Assembly (NCBI GenBank): GCA_963693365.1
Contig: CAVNZM010000011.1
Span: forward strand, 620,001 to 684,000
Reading direction: 5' to 3'
Source of the DNA: Amoebidium appalachense
Taxonomy: Eukaryota; Ichthyosporea
Length of the DNA stretch: 64,000 bases
Shown here: positions 28,274 through 46,487 of the stretch, in pieces
Numbering within the stretch: the stretch's first letter is position 1
Layout: every line of letters begins with the position of its first letter
Made by a program: the position numbers and the translations under genes
The notes under the pieces: generated by a model
Databases searched by the model: none
The model's input: only the letters and a program-made list of their open reading frames with translations
Told to the model about the DNA's origin: nothing

Positions 28274-28616
28274 GAGAGAAGGAGAAGGGGGGGGGGGGGG
28301 GGGGGGTAGAGAGACAGAGAGGCAGAGAGAGGAGGAGGGAGAGAGAGAGGTAACGTCCTGGGAGAAGGGGGGTGGATGAAAATGACACCTAGAAGAGACC
28401 AACAGCCGTCCAGAATATATAGACAGTCAAAGTGCTATGTATCCGTCTGTGTGTGTGTGCGGGTGGGTGCATTTAGGGGATAAGCGACACGAGGATGGAG
28501 AAGTAATGTTACATAAAGACACACAGAAACCCTCGCACACCACACCCACTGCAACGCACCTGTTGTAATGGCCGTGTAGCAAAGGCACTCAGCGTATTTC
28601 TGCACAAACTCGCCAT
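24706..28616 (-). CDS. MRPL49: Mitochondrial large ribosomal subunit protein mL49 (IMG2 family)
   Basis: mL49 is a protein of the mitochondrial 54S/39S ribosomal subunit. Four exons on the minus strand, all phase-compatible: 28560-28616, 27404-27491, 26168-26295, 24706-24837 (134 aa). Exon 1 starts MASLCRNTLSAFATRPLQQ, a typical Arg/Ser/Ala mitochondrial presequence without acids. The body has the family pattern: a Gly-Trp-x-Pro-Pro motif (SGWFPPKGG, like human 'GWTPPP'), then FHVGRTHTNNLPLYRKATR (human 'RTKLNNLPVY'), KHLTGDL (human 'RKIEGDI'), and the typical C-terminal end IEAWLKEHKF (human 'LKAWLLEKGF'). Length is somewhat short, as in fungal and protist members, because the linker before the GW motif is brief. 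The third intron contains a 38-bp minisatellite and long (CA)n, read as (GT)n just after the donor. Confidence 0.87.
24876..25050. repeat. 38-bp minisatellite in the last mL49 intron
   Basis: GGGACCC starts recur at 24876, 24914, 24952, 24991 and 25029, giving periods of 38, 38, 39 and 38 bp. The unit contains GGGACCCAGCATGAGAACAG followed by CATATGGCCATACATACA. The first copy is the most diverged. Confidence 0.95.
25527..26160. repeat. (CA)n-rich tract in mL49 intron 3
   Basis: Long CA-dinucleotide stretches broken by TG and CG interruptions and one poly-C run (25830-25856). Read in the sense of mL49 this is a (GT)n tract lying immediately downstream of the exon 3 donor. Open frames across it on either strand (Thr-His or Cys-Val repeats) are not genes. 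Confidence 0.9.
26663..26811. repeat. Dispersed repeat family, copy 1
   Basis: Shares with copy 2 the blocks GTACGAAGTAC, CAATGCAG/CGATGCAG, CATAAAGAG and CATCCACAGTACCCGAGTTT. It is preceded by a G-rich run and lies in mL49 intron 2. Confidence 0.8.
26866..27017. repeat. Dispersed repeat family, copy 2
   Basis: Direct repeat of copy 1 about 200 bp further on, with TTGAATGYGTCA at its start and CCACAGTACCCGAGTTT near its end. It is also preceded by a poly-G run, so the duplicated unit may include the homopolymer. Confidence 0.8.
27198..27237. repeat. T17/A21 homopolymer palindrome
   Basis: A T run passes directly into an A run, making a perfect AT-only inverted repeat without a loop, inside mL49 intron 2. 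Confidence 0.9.
28045..28350. repeat. (GA)n-rich purine tract
   Basis: A nearly pure purine stretch made of (GA)n with GGG runs, in mL49 intron 1. On the sense strand of mL49 it is a (CT)n polypyrimidine tract. Confidence 0.9.
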
Positions 28617-29323
28617 TATGTAAGTGTGATCCCAACTGGAACGTGTGTGGTTATGGTAAACGACAGTAACTAGGTATGGAGGTGACTGTAGACTGCCCTT
28701 CTACCTCCGCCCTATTTTGTGCTACAGAGACGTGCAGGTCGGGATGAGTCGGTGTGTGACGACACGGCCCTCACTAACGGTGGGCAGTTGGGGCTTTGTG
28801 TGTCAGCTGATGGGCATAAGACACTATAAAGCCTATAACTAGCGCACCTAGAAAGTAAACCTTATGTCCTCAAGCTTGCCCGCGTGTATGACACCGGTCA
28901 GTGAGTGCCAGTCACTGCTGGCACTTGACTGTGTGGTAGTCTACATGCGGTAAACGCATGAAAACGATTGCAAGGCAAGGTCTGACTATGTAGAAATACG
29001 TCACCTTGACGCTGTACTTGAGATCGAACGCCTGACGCACGCACGCACGCACGCGTACGCACGCATGCACACGAACACGCACACACACAAACACACACAT
29101 GTTAACACATATATCCCTATATAAATATTTACAAACACACCCAACACACGATCATGTATATACATGTATATACATGCATAGCGTGGTGGGGTGGGGGGGG
29201 GGGGGGGGGGGGGGGGGGGTGCTTTTCCGCCGGCTTCAGCTGATCAGCAACCGGGACAACGGCTTGTTTTTTTGCTCGAAGCTTATAATTAGGGCACTTT
29301 TGTTGTTGTTGTTGTTATTGGAT

Positions 29324-29369
<46 letters not shown>

Positions 29370-30591
29370 AGAAAAAAGAAAAAGAAGAAAGAAAAAAGAA
29401 AAGAGGAAAAGAAAAAAATTAGAGGGCCGGGGGGGGGGGGGGGGGGGGGGGGGGTATATAGCCATATGGGAGGGGGGGGGGGGGGGGGGGGGGGACCCAC
29501 GGTTTTCTTTCTTTCTTTAAATTTTTCTTCCCCCTAGGCTTTTTTTTATGATTGTAGAAGTGAGGGAGAGACGGTCCCTGGACGAAGGGCAAGCGCCGGA
29601 CAGGCGGGAGGCTGACTCACAGAGAGAGGGGGGGGGTAGTCACCGGTTGGGGGGGGGGGACCTTTAGGGGGCATCAAGAGAGAAAACCTCTGTAAACATG
29701 GCCCGGATGCACGTGCACGGCAGCTCGGCAAGGATAGGGACATGTTTCAGCAGGCCTATAGTTCAACTACATGTGGGAGCAAGCGCTGGCCATGGTTGTT
29801 ACACCCCCTTGAAAGACAACCATTTTAAGTATAGTGCTCTCGAACTATAAAAAGCACATGCACAGCACGTACTCACAGCAGTGAGCCAGTCAGCTGCAGT
29901 CTAATTTAGGGCCCACGTGGCCACCATGTGTTCTTTAATATTAATACCATCCGACAGACTAGTCATATATAAGTGCGGTGTCCTATTTGTTGTCCTTCGT
30001 GAGAATCATATAATAGCCTACAACAAAATGTTCTTCAAATTTAATCAATAAACCGCAGATAAAAAAAAAATGGAGGAAGGGGGGGGGGGGGGGGGGGGGG
30101 GGAGGGGGGGGGGGGGGGATACGTTTACGCGTTTAAGCTAAAACTCCCCAGTAAATTCAGCAGATATCTAAGCATTAATTGCAGCAATAACAGATGACAC
30201 AGCCCCCAGGCTGAGAAAGACTATCACTCATGCCTCCCTCAAATCTCTCCTCTCTCTTTCCGCCGATGCCTTCTGAACCATCCATTCATCCTTTTCCTTT
30301 CGGCTAGAGTCACAAAATAGACCTTCATGGGTAAACCATCAACGTGTTCGTGTCTATGTCTGTTTGTGCCAATGTGTTCAAACGTGTAGCATCGTTGTGT
30401 GATTGTGTTAGTACGCAGCATGATGCGTTGGCATCAGTGTATGTTTGCGATGCACGTGCGTGGAAGCGGATTGGTAACAACATGTCTTAGTGTCATCCGG
30501 TGTGCCTGCACATATGAACACATACTGGTTTGCTTGTGGTTGAGTATGTAGTATGCTGTGTGTGGTATATGTTTGGGATGGACGGTCTCGA
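28617..30591. other. Spacer between mL49 and ATG4
   Basis: Tandem minus-strand genes are separated here by about 2 kb. It contains several poly-G runs (29190-29220, 29325-29368, 29431-29454, 29470-29494, 30080-30118) and a GAAAA-rich patch. I see no gene. The mL49 promoter should lie near 28620-29000, but no motif is obvious. Confidence 0.5.
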
Positions 30592-38052
<7,461 letters not shown>

Positions 38053-38622
38053 CGTGCTTCAACGTAATTGTATGGTAGGTTCAAACTGTGCGTGTATAAG
38101 AAAAGGTAAGGCACCATGTGAGAACATGTCCGACGCTCAATTATAATCGTAAGTAAGTCTTTTTCCTTCGTTCTAAACTTTCTGCAGATCACTCTCGTGG
38201 CGCTGACACAACACGTAAAACCTCCAATGGTCAGTTAGCACAGGTTTCCCCTGCTTAAGGACACACCTTGTCATATTGATATCAAAGTGTGCTGCGAGTA
38301 GAAAGCTCTGTAGTTTCACTGCAGCAACCCTTATCCCATACCCACGTTTCACTTCTGGCTGTGACGCCGCGGCCGGCCGGTGGCTCCCCCAAGGGGCCGG
38401 GATTGTGCCACATTCCAAACCTCACACAATAACAGATCCCCCTTGTAATTTGAGGCGAGGTAGATGCACCGAGCACTGTGGAAAGGACATAAAAAACGGT
38501 ATCAGTTGTGCTTTTTGAAGTCAGATTACATATATTTTTTACGTTATTTAGATATATGTTTTTTCTGGCCTTTTAGCCAGAAAATGACCTAATTTCTATT
38601 TTTTTTTCCCCTCGAAAATGGG

Positions 38623-38830
38623 CGCAAGAAGACATCATTACTGCTGCTTCCCAACAGGCCCCCCTCAAAACCTACCGAGGCACAGCAAGCAAGTCAGCCT
38701 CTAAAAGAGCAATAGTTTTTTAGCTCAGATTTGGTCTGCATTGTTCTTTTAGAGGCTGACTTGCTTGCTGTGCCTCGGTAGGTTTTGAGGGGGGCCTGTT
38801 GGGAAGCAGCAGTAATGATGTCTTCTTGCG
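38623..38830. repeat. 90-bp near-perfect inverted repeat with 28-bp loop
   Basis: Left arm 38623-38712 and right arm 38741-38830 are reverse complements over 90 bases with one mismatch (GAGCAA against GAACAA at the inner end). The 28-bp loop contains TAGTTTTTTAGCTCAG. Transcribed from either strand it would form a long hairpin. It lies about 570 bp upstream of the ATG4 start codon and belongs to no gene that I can see. Confidence 0.95.
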
Positions 38831-39452
38831 GAGTGTGGTCTGGTCAACATCGATGCATATGACTAGTTGGAGCAAACTAGTTTCACGCATACATGTACAC
38901 TTAAGGTTTTGCCCGCTGGTGTCCTTTGTCACTTGTCGCTTTATTTTTATTTCGTAGCTTTGGCTTTTTCAGTTCGATTGGTGGAATGTAGCCTGTGGCT
39001 GCACGTTGCCTTCATCAACGGATCAATAAAAACGAGTCAAAAGAAAAAAATGGGCACAATGTAGATGAAAAGTTGGGGGTCTTGTGGTGGATTCCCGCCC
39101 TTGTTTATAGTGAACCAATCAAAAAGCAGGCCGACGCAAATAGATCTATTGCTGCTTCAAGGGCGATCTTGCAGCCGCTCAGTGTGTGCACGTGTTCTGT
39201 TGTCGCGTGCATGGTAGCGACGGTAGCGTGCCAGCCCCAATCCCTACATATGCATACGCTTTGTCCGATGTGCGGGGACCATGCAAGTGGGCTTATAATA
39301 GTATAATATTGCACGACCAGTTGTGTAAATCTTTATTAGCAAGTGGCTAGCGCTGGTCAAACACACGTGGCACAAGTTGCACCGAGCTCGTGATACACAC
39401 GTACATCGGTGTGTGCGTGTGTGCCGTGTGTCACGGTGTGTGTGTGTGTGTA

Positions 39453-39517
<65 letters not shown>

Positions 39518-40099
39518 GTGCGTGTGTGTGCGTGTGTGACGGTGTGTGCGTGTGTGTGTGTTGCGGTGTACATACACGTGTACTTGTACGCCCGTGCGTA
39601 TGTGTGCGCGCGCGCGTGTGTTTGTGTGTGCTTATGTGTATGTGTGTGTGTGTGTGTGTGTGACACGTGTGTGTGTGGGCGTGTGTCCCGTGTGTGCGTG
39701 TGTGTGAGGATACACATGATATGTGTGTCAGCGACACGGTGTGTGTGTGTCTTGGTGTACGGTTGTTCCCTTTTTCTTCTGCGTGTATTCATGCATGTTG
39801 TTTTTGTACATGTACACGCGTGTGTGTGTCCGTGTGAACTGCGTGTGTGCGTGCGTGTATGTGCACAGGCTGGTGTGGTTCTTGTGCGCGTCACATTGTG
39901 TTTGGGCGTGTTTTTGTACATGTGCGTGCACGTGGTGTCCGGTCACGGTATCTGCCAGACATGTGTGCGTGTAGGCCTACATGTGCGTGTACAAGCGTGT
40001 GTGTGCGTGCGTGCAAGTGTGTGTGCACGCGTGCGCGTATGTATGTGTGTGTATTATATGTGTGTGTGTGTGTGTGCGTGTGTGTATGCAGGTGTCTGA

Positions 40100-40130
<31 letters not shown>

Positions 40131-40479
40131 CGTGTGAGCCACTTGGAGGCATTTAGCTGCACCATACGCGCACCGGGATCATCTGGCCGGCCCACACCTT
40201 CATCATTCTGGTAATACCATGGCCACACGCTCGGTAAATTCCACCACACAAACACCCATATATCGGACAGGAAATTGGTTAACTTCTTAGCGTACTGTAA
40301 TCAATGCAGGAACCACGGCCGTCCTTATATTTTGCGCTATCCGTTCTTAAAGTTTCTCGTAGTCACGGAAGGTATCTGTACAGATACTATCTATTATGCA
40401 ACTTGCCTTCAACTACGCTTGCCAGAGCCTAACCAGCTAGCCTAACCACATCGACAGAGTGTATTCAAGAGTCGACTTT

Positions 40480-40940
40480 CTGCAGACAGATTTTTCCTGC
40501 AAAAAGCAGGATTCATCTTCAAAAAGCAGAATAATTCTGCATAAAATTTAACTTACAGATACCGTCCCCATCAAGATTACCTGCCAAAAAGTATACGCTA
40601 GCGGCCAAGTCCGTTTTTTTTTAAGAATATGCACCGCAGCCAGATTATGGGATATTCTTAATGGCGGACTGACCTATAAATTTTGCTGGATAATGCATAC
40701 TCATGCCCCCCCCCCCCCCCCCCCCCCCCCCCTCTCCCCGTCCCCTTCCCCCCCCCCCCCTAGCCCCCTCAACACACACATCCCAACCCTCCCCTCCCCA
40801 CGTCTCCCCCCGCCCCCCACACTCCCCCCCCCCCCCCCCTCCCCCCCCCCCGGGGGGATTCCCGTGCCATTTAAGAACATGATAGCGGCCATGCAAAAAC
40901 TTTAAGAATATGCACCGCTAGTGCACGTTTTTTTTTTTTT

Positions 40941-40971
<31 letters not shown>

Positions 40972-41340
40972 GGGGAGAGGGGGGGGGGGGGGGAGGGGGG
41001 TTATTAATGGCGGACGGCATGTGTAGGATTTTTTTTCTGTAAAAAGCAGAATTATTTAGCAGAACTATTTGGCACTGAGCAGAATTATCCGGCTAAGATA
41101 GGATTGTTCTTAAAATAGCAAAAATCATGATTCTGCATAATTATTATGCTTAAAGGACGACTATTCTGCTGAAAGAAGATATATTTTGCTAAAAAGATAT
41201 TATTCTGCCGAAAACTGAACTATTCGAGTTTAATACTTGGTTTTTGCCGAATAAATCCTGCTGAAAGCAGACCAGGTATCTGCTTAAAATTTTGTAGAAT
41301 AAGTCTGCCTGTTGCAGAATGATTCTGCTCGTGGCCCTCT
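40480..41340. repeat. Cluster of GCAGAAT/ATTCTGC motifs
   Basis: An AT-rich stretch in which AAGCAGA, GCAGAAT and the complement ATTCTGC recur more than a dozen times in both orientations at irregular spacing. It is split by poly-C and poly-T/poly-G runs. The pair AAGAATATGCACCGC (40623 and 40904) and TTAATGGCGGAC (about 40658 and 41004) is also duplicated within it. Confidence 0.7.
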
Positions 41341-41757
41341 TAGCCCTGTCGCGAAACATACCTCATGAACATCGATGTCGGTGCACGTGTCGCTGTGAAC
41401 TTGGGCAGGTCAATCGCCTTAAACTTAATCAGAGATGAGCAAGGTTGCTCATGTGAGCAAAACGGTGAAATTCCATGTGTGTACATGTGTGGGCAAACTA
41501 TTGCATATATATTGTATTGAAGTTTCATGCATGTACTTACATTTGCACAACGGGCGCAGAGACCAGCCTTGTCCGGTTGCATGGGAGTACAACACATCTC
41601 CACTCAGTGATACAATACCTAAGTTGCCGCATGTGTAGTGATCTTGAATTCAAAGGACACAATGTCATCTGAAACTCGGAGATAAGGCACCAAGTTGAAT
41701 CACGTGCACGGTACGATGTACAACTGCACAATGAGAAACCAACGAGTTGGGGAGGGA

Positions 41758-41795
<38 letters not shown>

Positions 41796-41878
41796 GAGAA
41801 AATCATCGGAAGCTTAGGGCAAGATTTAGAAAACGGGGGGCTTTACCGTGTGCTACAAATACTGAGCCCTAATGATTC

Positions 41879-41985
41879 GTGACTAATATGTAAACACACT
41901 GTGCAGAATGCAAAGCACACATGAAGAATATGCATCAACAGCAGCGCCCATGGCCTTTCGGGACTCAAATTATCCACTAAGTACT
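41879..41985. repeat. Dispersed repeat family, copy 3
   Basis: Shares TGCAGAATGCAAR, ACAT(G/A)AAGARTATGCAT and AGCAG.GCCCA with copy 2 at 26866-27017. It is more diverged and shorter. Confidence 0.55.
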
Positions 41986-42550
41986 GTACGTGAGATATCA
42001 GTCGGGGAAAAGGGAGCCCTTGGGGGTAGGGGTGGGGGGGGGGGGGGGGAGGAGGGGGGGGGGAGGGAGGAAGAGGGAGAAGGGCTAGAAAGGGGAGGGG
42101 GAGGAGAAGGAGGGGGAAGGGGAGAGAGAGGGTGGTGGTGTTGGGGGGGGGGGAGGTGATTCAGATAGCATGTGGTATTTGATCCTGTCACGTGACGTGC
42201 CTTGCAAAGGTAGCAGTGGCAGAGCATAGAAAGTATATGCACATCCAGTAATGATTTGGGGACATTTACTATAGTCTGAGCAGTTCACTGAGTCGTACAT
42301 ATGTCACCATGTATGTGTACATCCAAACACACCGATACGGTAGGTAACTGCAGCAGCAGCGCTCTGCTAATAAGAAAAACGTTTTGAAACTGGAAAAAGG
42401 GAGCGGCGATGGCTGGCTTTACAGAATAATTGGTCATATTACCTAACATTCATACGAAATAAACAGATCTGAAGTTGAAAAGTGCAATCCCTAACTTATC
42501 CAGCAGTCGGTCTAATAAATAATCACTTACTCCGAAAATACAAGGTTTAA

Positions 42551-44347
42551 TCAAGTGGGGTCTGTCCTGTTGATAATTTTCTTCCTTGTTTGCATTTGTT
42601 CAATATCTGCTCTCAACCGAATAGGAAAACTAGATATACGTAAACTCGAACCATGTTCAGACAGCGATTCAATCGCGATAGTGCTGTCTTCGGAATTAAG
42701 GCTTTTTTGCCTTTGTGGTAGTACTTTCCAAAACATCTGTCGCAAATTCACAAACCTAATGTTTGTTCTAAATGACACGTCGGTCTCGGATGATGCGAGT
42801 GAACTTCGTGGAGTGTCGGACCCGCCTGTGCCTGCGGGGGGGAAAAACACGGCCGGCTGCACCGTTGGCGACTTTTGCCTCAGTGCGGCCGAAGGGAGTG
42901 ATGCCCGCCTGTAGTACTTGCCCAGGTAGGGGGTGCTTGGGGTGGTGCCCTGTTCGCACCGGTTGGGCAGTGTAGGCTGGCTTTGTGTGAATGCCTTTTC
43001 GTGGAAGAAATCGAATGCCGACGGCGTGGGTTTGCCATGGCCCCCCCAGACAAACGCGTCGTCTCGCCCCCGTTCGGGATGGGAATAGGAAGCCCGCCGT
43101 TTTGTTGCTGGGACTGTGTGCTGACTGATGGCAGGGGGGGGGTTTGCCGTGACCTCAGCAATGATGGCTGTGGCCGTGGGCAGCAACTCGCCCGAGTCAG
43201 CCATCCACGTGTCAAAGCCGCCCTTTGCTGGCTGCTTGCCCTTGGCCACGTTGGGAGGTGGCCCGCTGGCCAGGCCCGCCTGCATGACACAGGTGATGAC
43301 CTCCCAGGCAACAACCCAGGCAGCACGTGCCTGGCCGGTGAGCCGTGGGCCCAGGGCCTTTTCCAGCGCATGCAGGAAGCCGTCTCCTAGGGGTGAAAAG
43401 TGGGACGTGTTGACCTCGTGCATCAAGTGCAGCTGCCCGAGCTTGTAGAGGCTGCGCACGGACAGATTGGGGGCATCCAGCACGGCCATGGCGATGCTGA
43501 TGAAATGCCGGAAGTTGTTTTGGACGAGGTGGCTGTCCATGTATTTCACCTTGAGCTTGCTGTGATGTTTTGCAAGATGACGCAAAAACGCCCTTTTCAG
43601 CGTCTGCAAACATGCCTGCAAAAAAGCGACCGATCAGTATACACCATTCAGATTCATGAAGACAAACATTGCACGGTGGCCACAGCCTAACTGTAGCATC
43701 ACAACGTTCACATATCTACTATTATGAATTCCCACCAACAGATCTAGATTGCATTACAAGAATGAACAACAACACCAGAGCCTTGTATGCACCGCACCAT
43801 TCACCCAACTGTGCAAAAAGACCAGAAAGGACTCTTAAAAAAACTTGAGCCCCCTAACAGCCACTGCATATTCAGGCTGCTGGTGTGTTCACGACCCACC
43901 TCGTCTTTCAGCAGGGCCCCTCCAGTCTCTTTGATGGCGTCTGTCAGCCGCAGCTTGAACTGAGGCCATAGCGAGTGCTCCAGCAGAAGAAGCGCCTCAG
44001 ACTGCGCCTGGTCGAAGGTCGTGGGCGAAAGCACTGTGCGCCCGCTACCTGTCCGTTGCAGGAGGTCGCAGATGGGCTTGCAGACGGCCGCAGTCAGGTT
44101 GACTGGCGACGCCGCCTCCGCATCCAGGTGTGTGCGGTAGATGGCGCAGGCGTCCAGGAGCATAGGGTCGTCTAGTTCCGAGATAGGCGCACACAGGTCT
44201 ATCTCCTGGTGGTCCGCATATGCGGTTTTAAACGCCTGCACTGACGAGTAGAACATGAGGTTCTCCTCACTGTATGTGCTGTGTAGGTACTCTTCCAGAT
44301 AGCGCCGCGTGTGCGGACAGGACATGGCGAGCAGCACCTCCATTTGG
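42551..44347 (-). CDS. RGS domain-neuroglobin-like globin fusion protein
   Basis: Two clear minus-strand exons, 43900-44347 and 42551-43615, meet in phase 0 and give 502 aa from the Met at 44341-44343. Residues about 1-135 are an RGS fold, the GTPase-activating domain for G-alpha: YSEENLMFY (Glu-Glu-Asn 26-28), SPVNLTAAV (Asn82), then TTFDQAQ and LLEHSLWPQF. The Asp/Ser/Arg G-alpha contacts of RGS4 near the end look substituted. Residues about 155-260 are a globin close to neuroglobin: LYKLGQLHLMHEV with proximal His F8 at 211, SHFSPLGDG, LEKALGPRLTGQARAAW. A distal His candidate is 185 (NNFRHF), possibly one position off; Tyr replaces the usual CD1 Phe and helix A is weak. The tail is Ser/Pro-rich with two RRAS sites. 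A possible 5' exon 44723-44829 (ATG at 44827-44829, donor GTAGGC) joins in phase and adds about 37 aa. Confidence 0.85.
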
Positions 44348-45810
44348 CTGCAAACGAAAAACTGAATCAGCAGGTTTACAAAATAAGGCAAGGGCTGGCA
44401 GCAAGCCAAGGTCAATGGACGACAGTCAATGGGCAATTGTTTTGTTCAACACACACAAGCAAGTGAGATTCAATCAAGGCCACAAATCCCAAGTGCGGTT
44501 CAGCAGACCGAAGCAAGAGATATGAGAAAACTATAGGCTTTACGTGCTGTAAAGAACAGGCCAAACGTAAGTGTTCAAGCATATACGAGCCAGAAGCCCA
44601 TGTACAGATTTAAGAAGCTCAAGCAAACGTTAACCAGTAGTCAGAAACTGAAGCACAGGCTGTCTATGGTCCAGCAAATTGGTGTTTACCTTTCGAGTGT
44701 GGGCACAAGTTGGGGAGCCTACGTGCCGGCTTCTGGCGAGCTCTGAGGCCGACCGCTGTGGGGAGGCCGCTTCATGCTTTTGGATGTCTCAGGGAGTCTT
44801 ACAAAGTGCGCAAGGGGGCGGAGTTGCATGCACGATGCGTTCGCCCACAAGCGTCGCTCAGTTCAGTCAGTAGCTTGGCACAGCAGCGAGCGCACGAGAA
44901 GTCTTAGGTAGTGCTGCGAGCTACTTAGTCTACCTCGAAGAGTTTAGAGTAGAAAATCGTACTGACTTTGTGGGCCAAGACTTCGCAACCTGTGTTTGAT
45001 TAGAAAGGACCCACATCCTATCGGGCTCCTGTATTCGGCCCTGCAAGCTCGGGGTTAAGTGATTGTGCACGGTCTGTGTTTTTTTTTTTTAAGGAGGGTG
45101 GCGTAAAGAATGGGGATATCACTCGAGTCCAAGTGAACCTCTGTAGCTACTGGCTGATGGTCCGCCCCAGTTATCACGGTCGCCTTAATGCTGCAGTAAA
45201 CAATGCGGGTTGGCTGAATACACTAGCGCATACAATCAATAAGTGATAAGTGCTGTTTGTATAATGGCCATAGCGGCTTGTCACTGCACGTAGCAGGGCC
45301 CTAGCGGTAAAAAACACCACACACAGGCTTCTTAGTGTGACGACAGTGTACACCTAAAGCATGCACACGCGCCGGTCTCAAAAGGGTCTGCGTCTCAGGC
45401 AACAGCGTCTATGAAGGTCTGTGACTGTCCCGAACTTGCCAGTACATACGGAGAAGTGCCATCCACTGTCCCGGTTGGATAGCTCATCATCGGGCAATTA
45501 TTGTGCTGATATTGAACGAATAGAAGCGCTCATAGGCATGAGAAATCTTAGATGAAACAATGAAAAAGGGCACAATTTGCCAGCATCCGGCCTGATTGGT
45601 CACAAATTGGATTAATTTCAAAATGCCTGATTGGTCATAAAATGGATTAAATTCCAGGGTTTGATTTTCGTTTTCGAATTATTGGGAAGGTCAAAACCAC
45701 CCTTTCGGAATCGCCAAAAAACTTCCGGAATTCGGAAAATGGGCCTCTGGTGCCCGCCCCCGCTGGCCCCCGGGCCAGGGGCACCGACCAGAGGCCCACC
45801 AGAGCCCCGG

Positions 45811-45844
<34 letters not shown>

Positions 45845-45874
45845 TCGGAGAGAGGGGGAGAGAAAGAGACTACA

Positions 45875-46204
<330 letters not shown>

Positions 46205-46319
46205 TGTGTGTGTGTGTGACTCGGAGATATAATAGAGATTGAGATCGAGAGAGATAAATATATGTCAGTACAAGAGAGATAGTTTATTGAGAGAGAGATA
46301 GAAAGCCGTGTTTTTTTCT

Positions 46320-46487
<168 letters not shown>

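Larger units (their letters stand above)
38053..42550. other. Gene-poor spacer between ATG4 and the RGS-globin gene
   Basis: It holds the presumed ATG4 promoter, the 90-bp inverted repeat, a GT/CG-rich simple-sequence block (39430-40140), an AT-richer block with many GCAGAAT motifs (40480-41340), poly-C and poly-G runs and a third copy of the dispersed repeat (41879-41985). Short open frames here show no family resemblance. Confidence 0.6.

Noticed and set aside
38173-38418. 81-codon minus-strand ORF just upstream of the ATG4 start
   Set aside because: No family match and no in-phase splice to ATG4 was found. It is more likely 5' UTR or promoter sequence.
40160-40209. Exon-like 50-bp GC-rich segment with TTTAG before it and GTAATA after it (+ strand)
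   Set aside because: It is open in one frame, but no partner exon, homologue or continuing gene could be found.
42880-43448. Overlapping + strand and alternative-frame ORFs over the RGS-globin exon
   Set aside because: They have no family match, whereas the minus-strand frame carries clear RGS and globin motifs and good splice sites.
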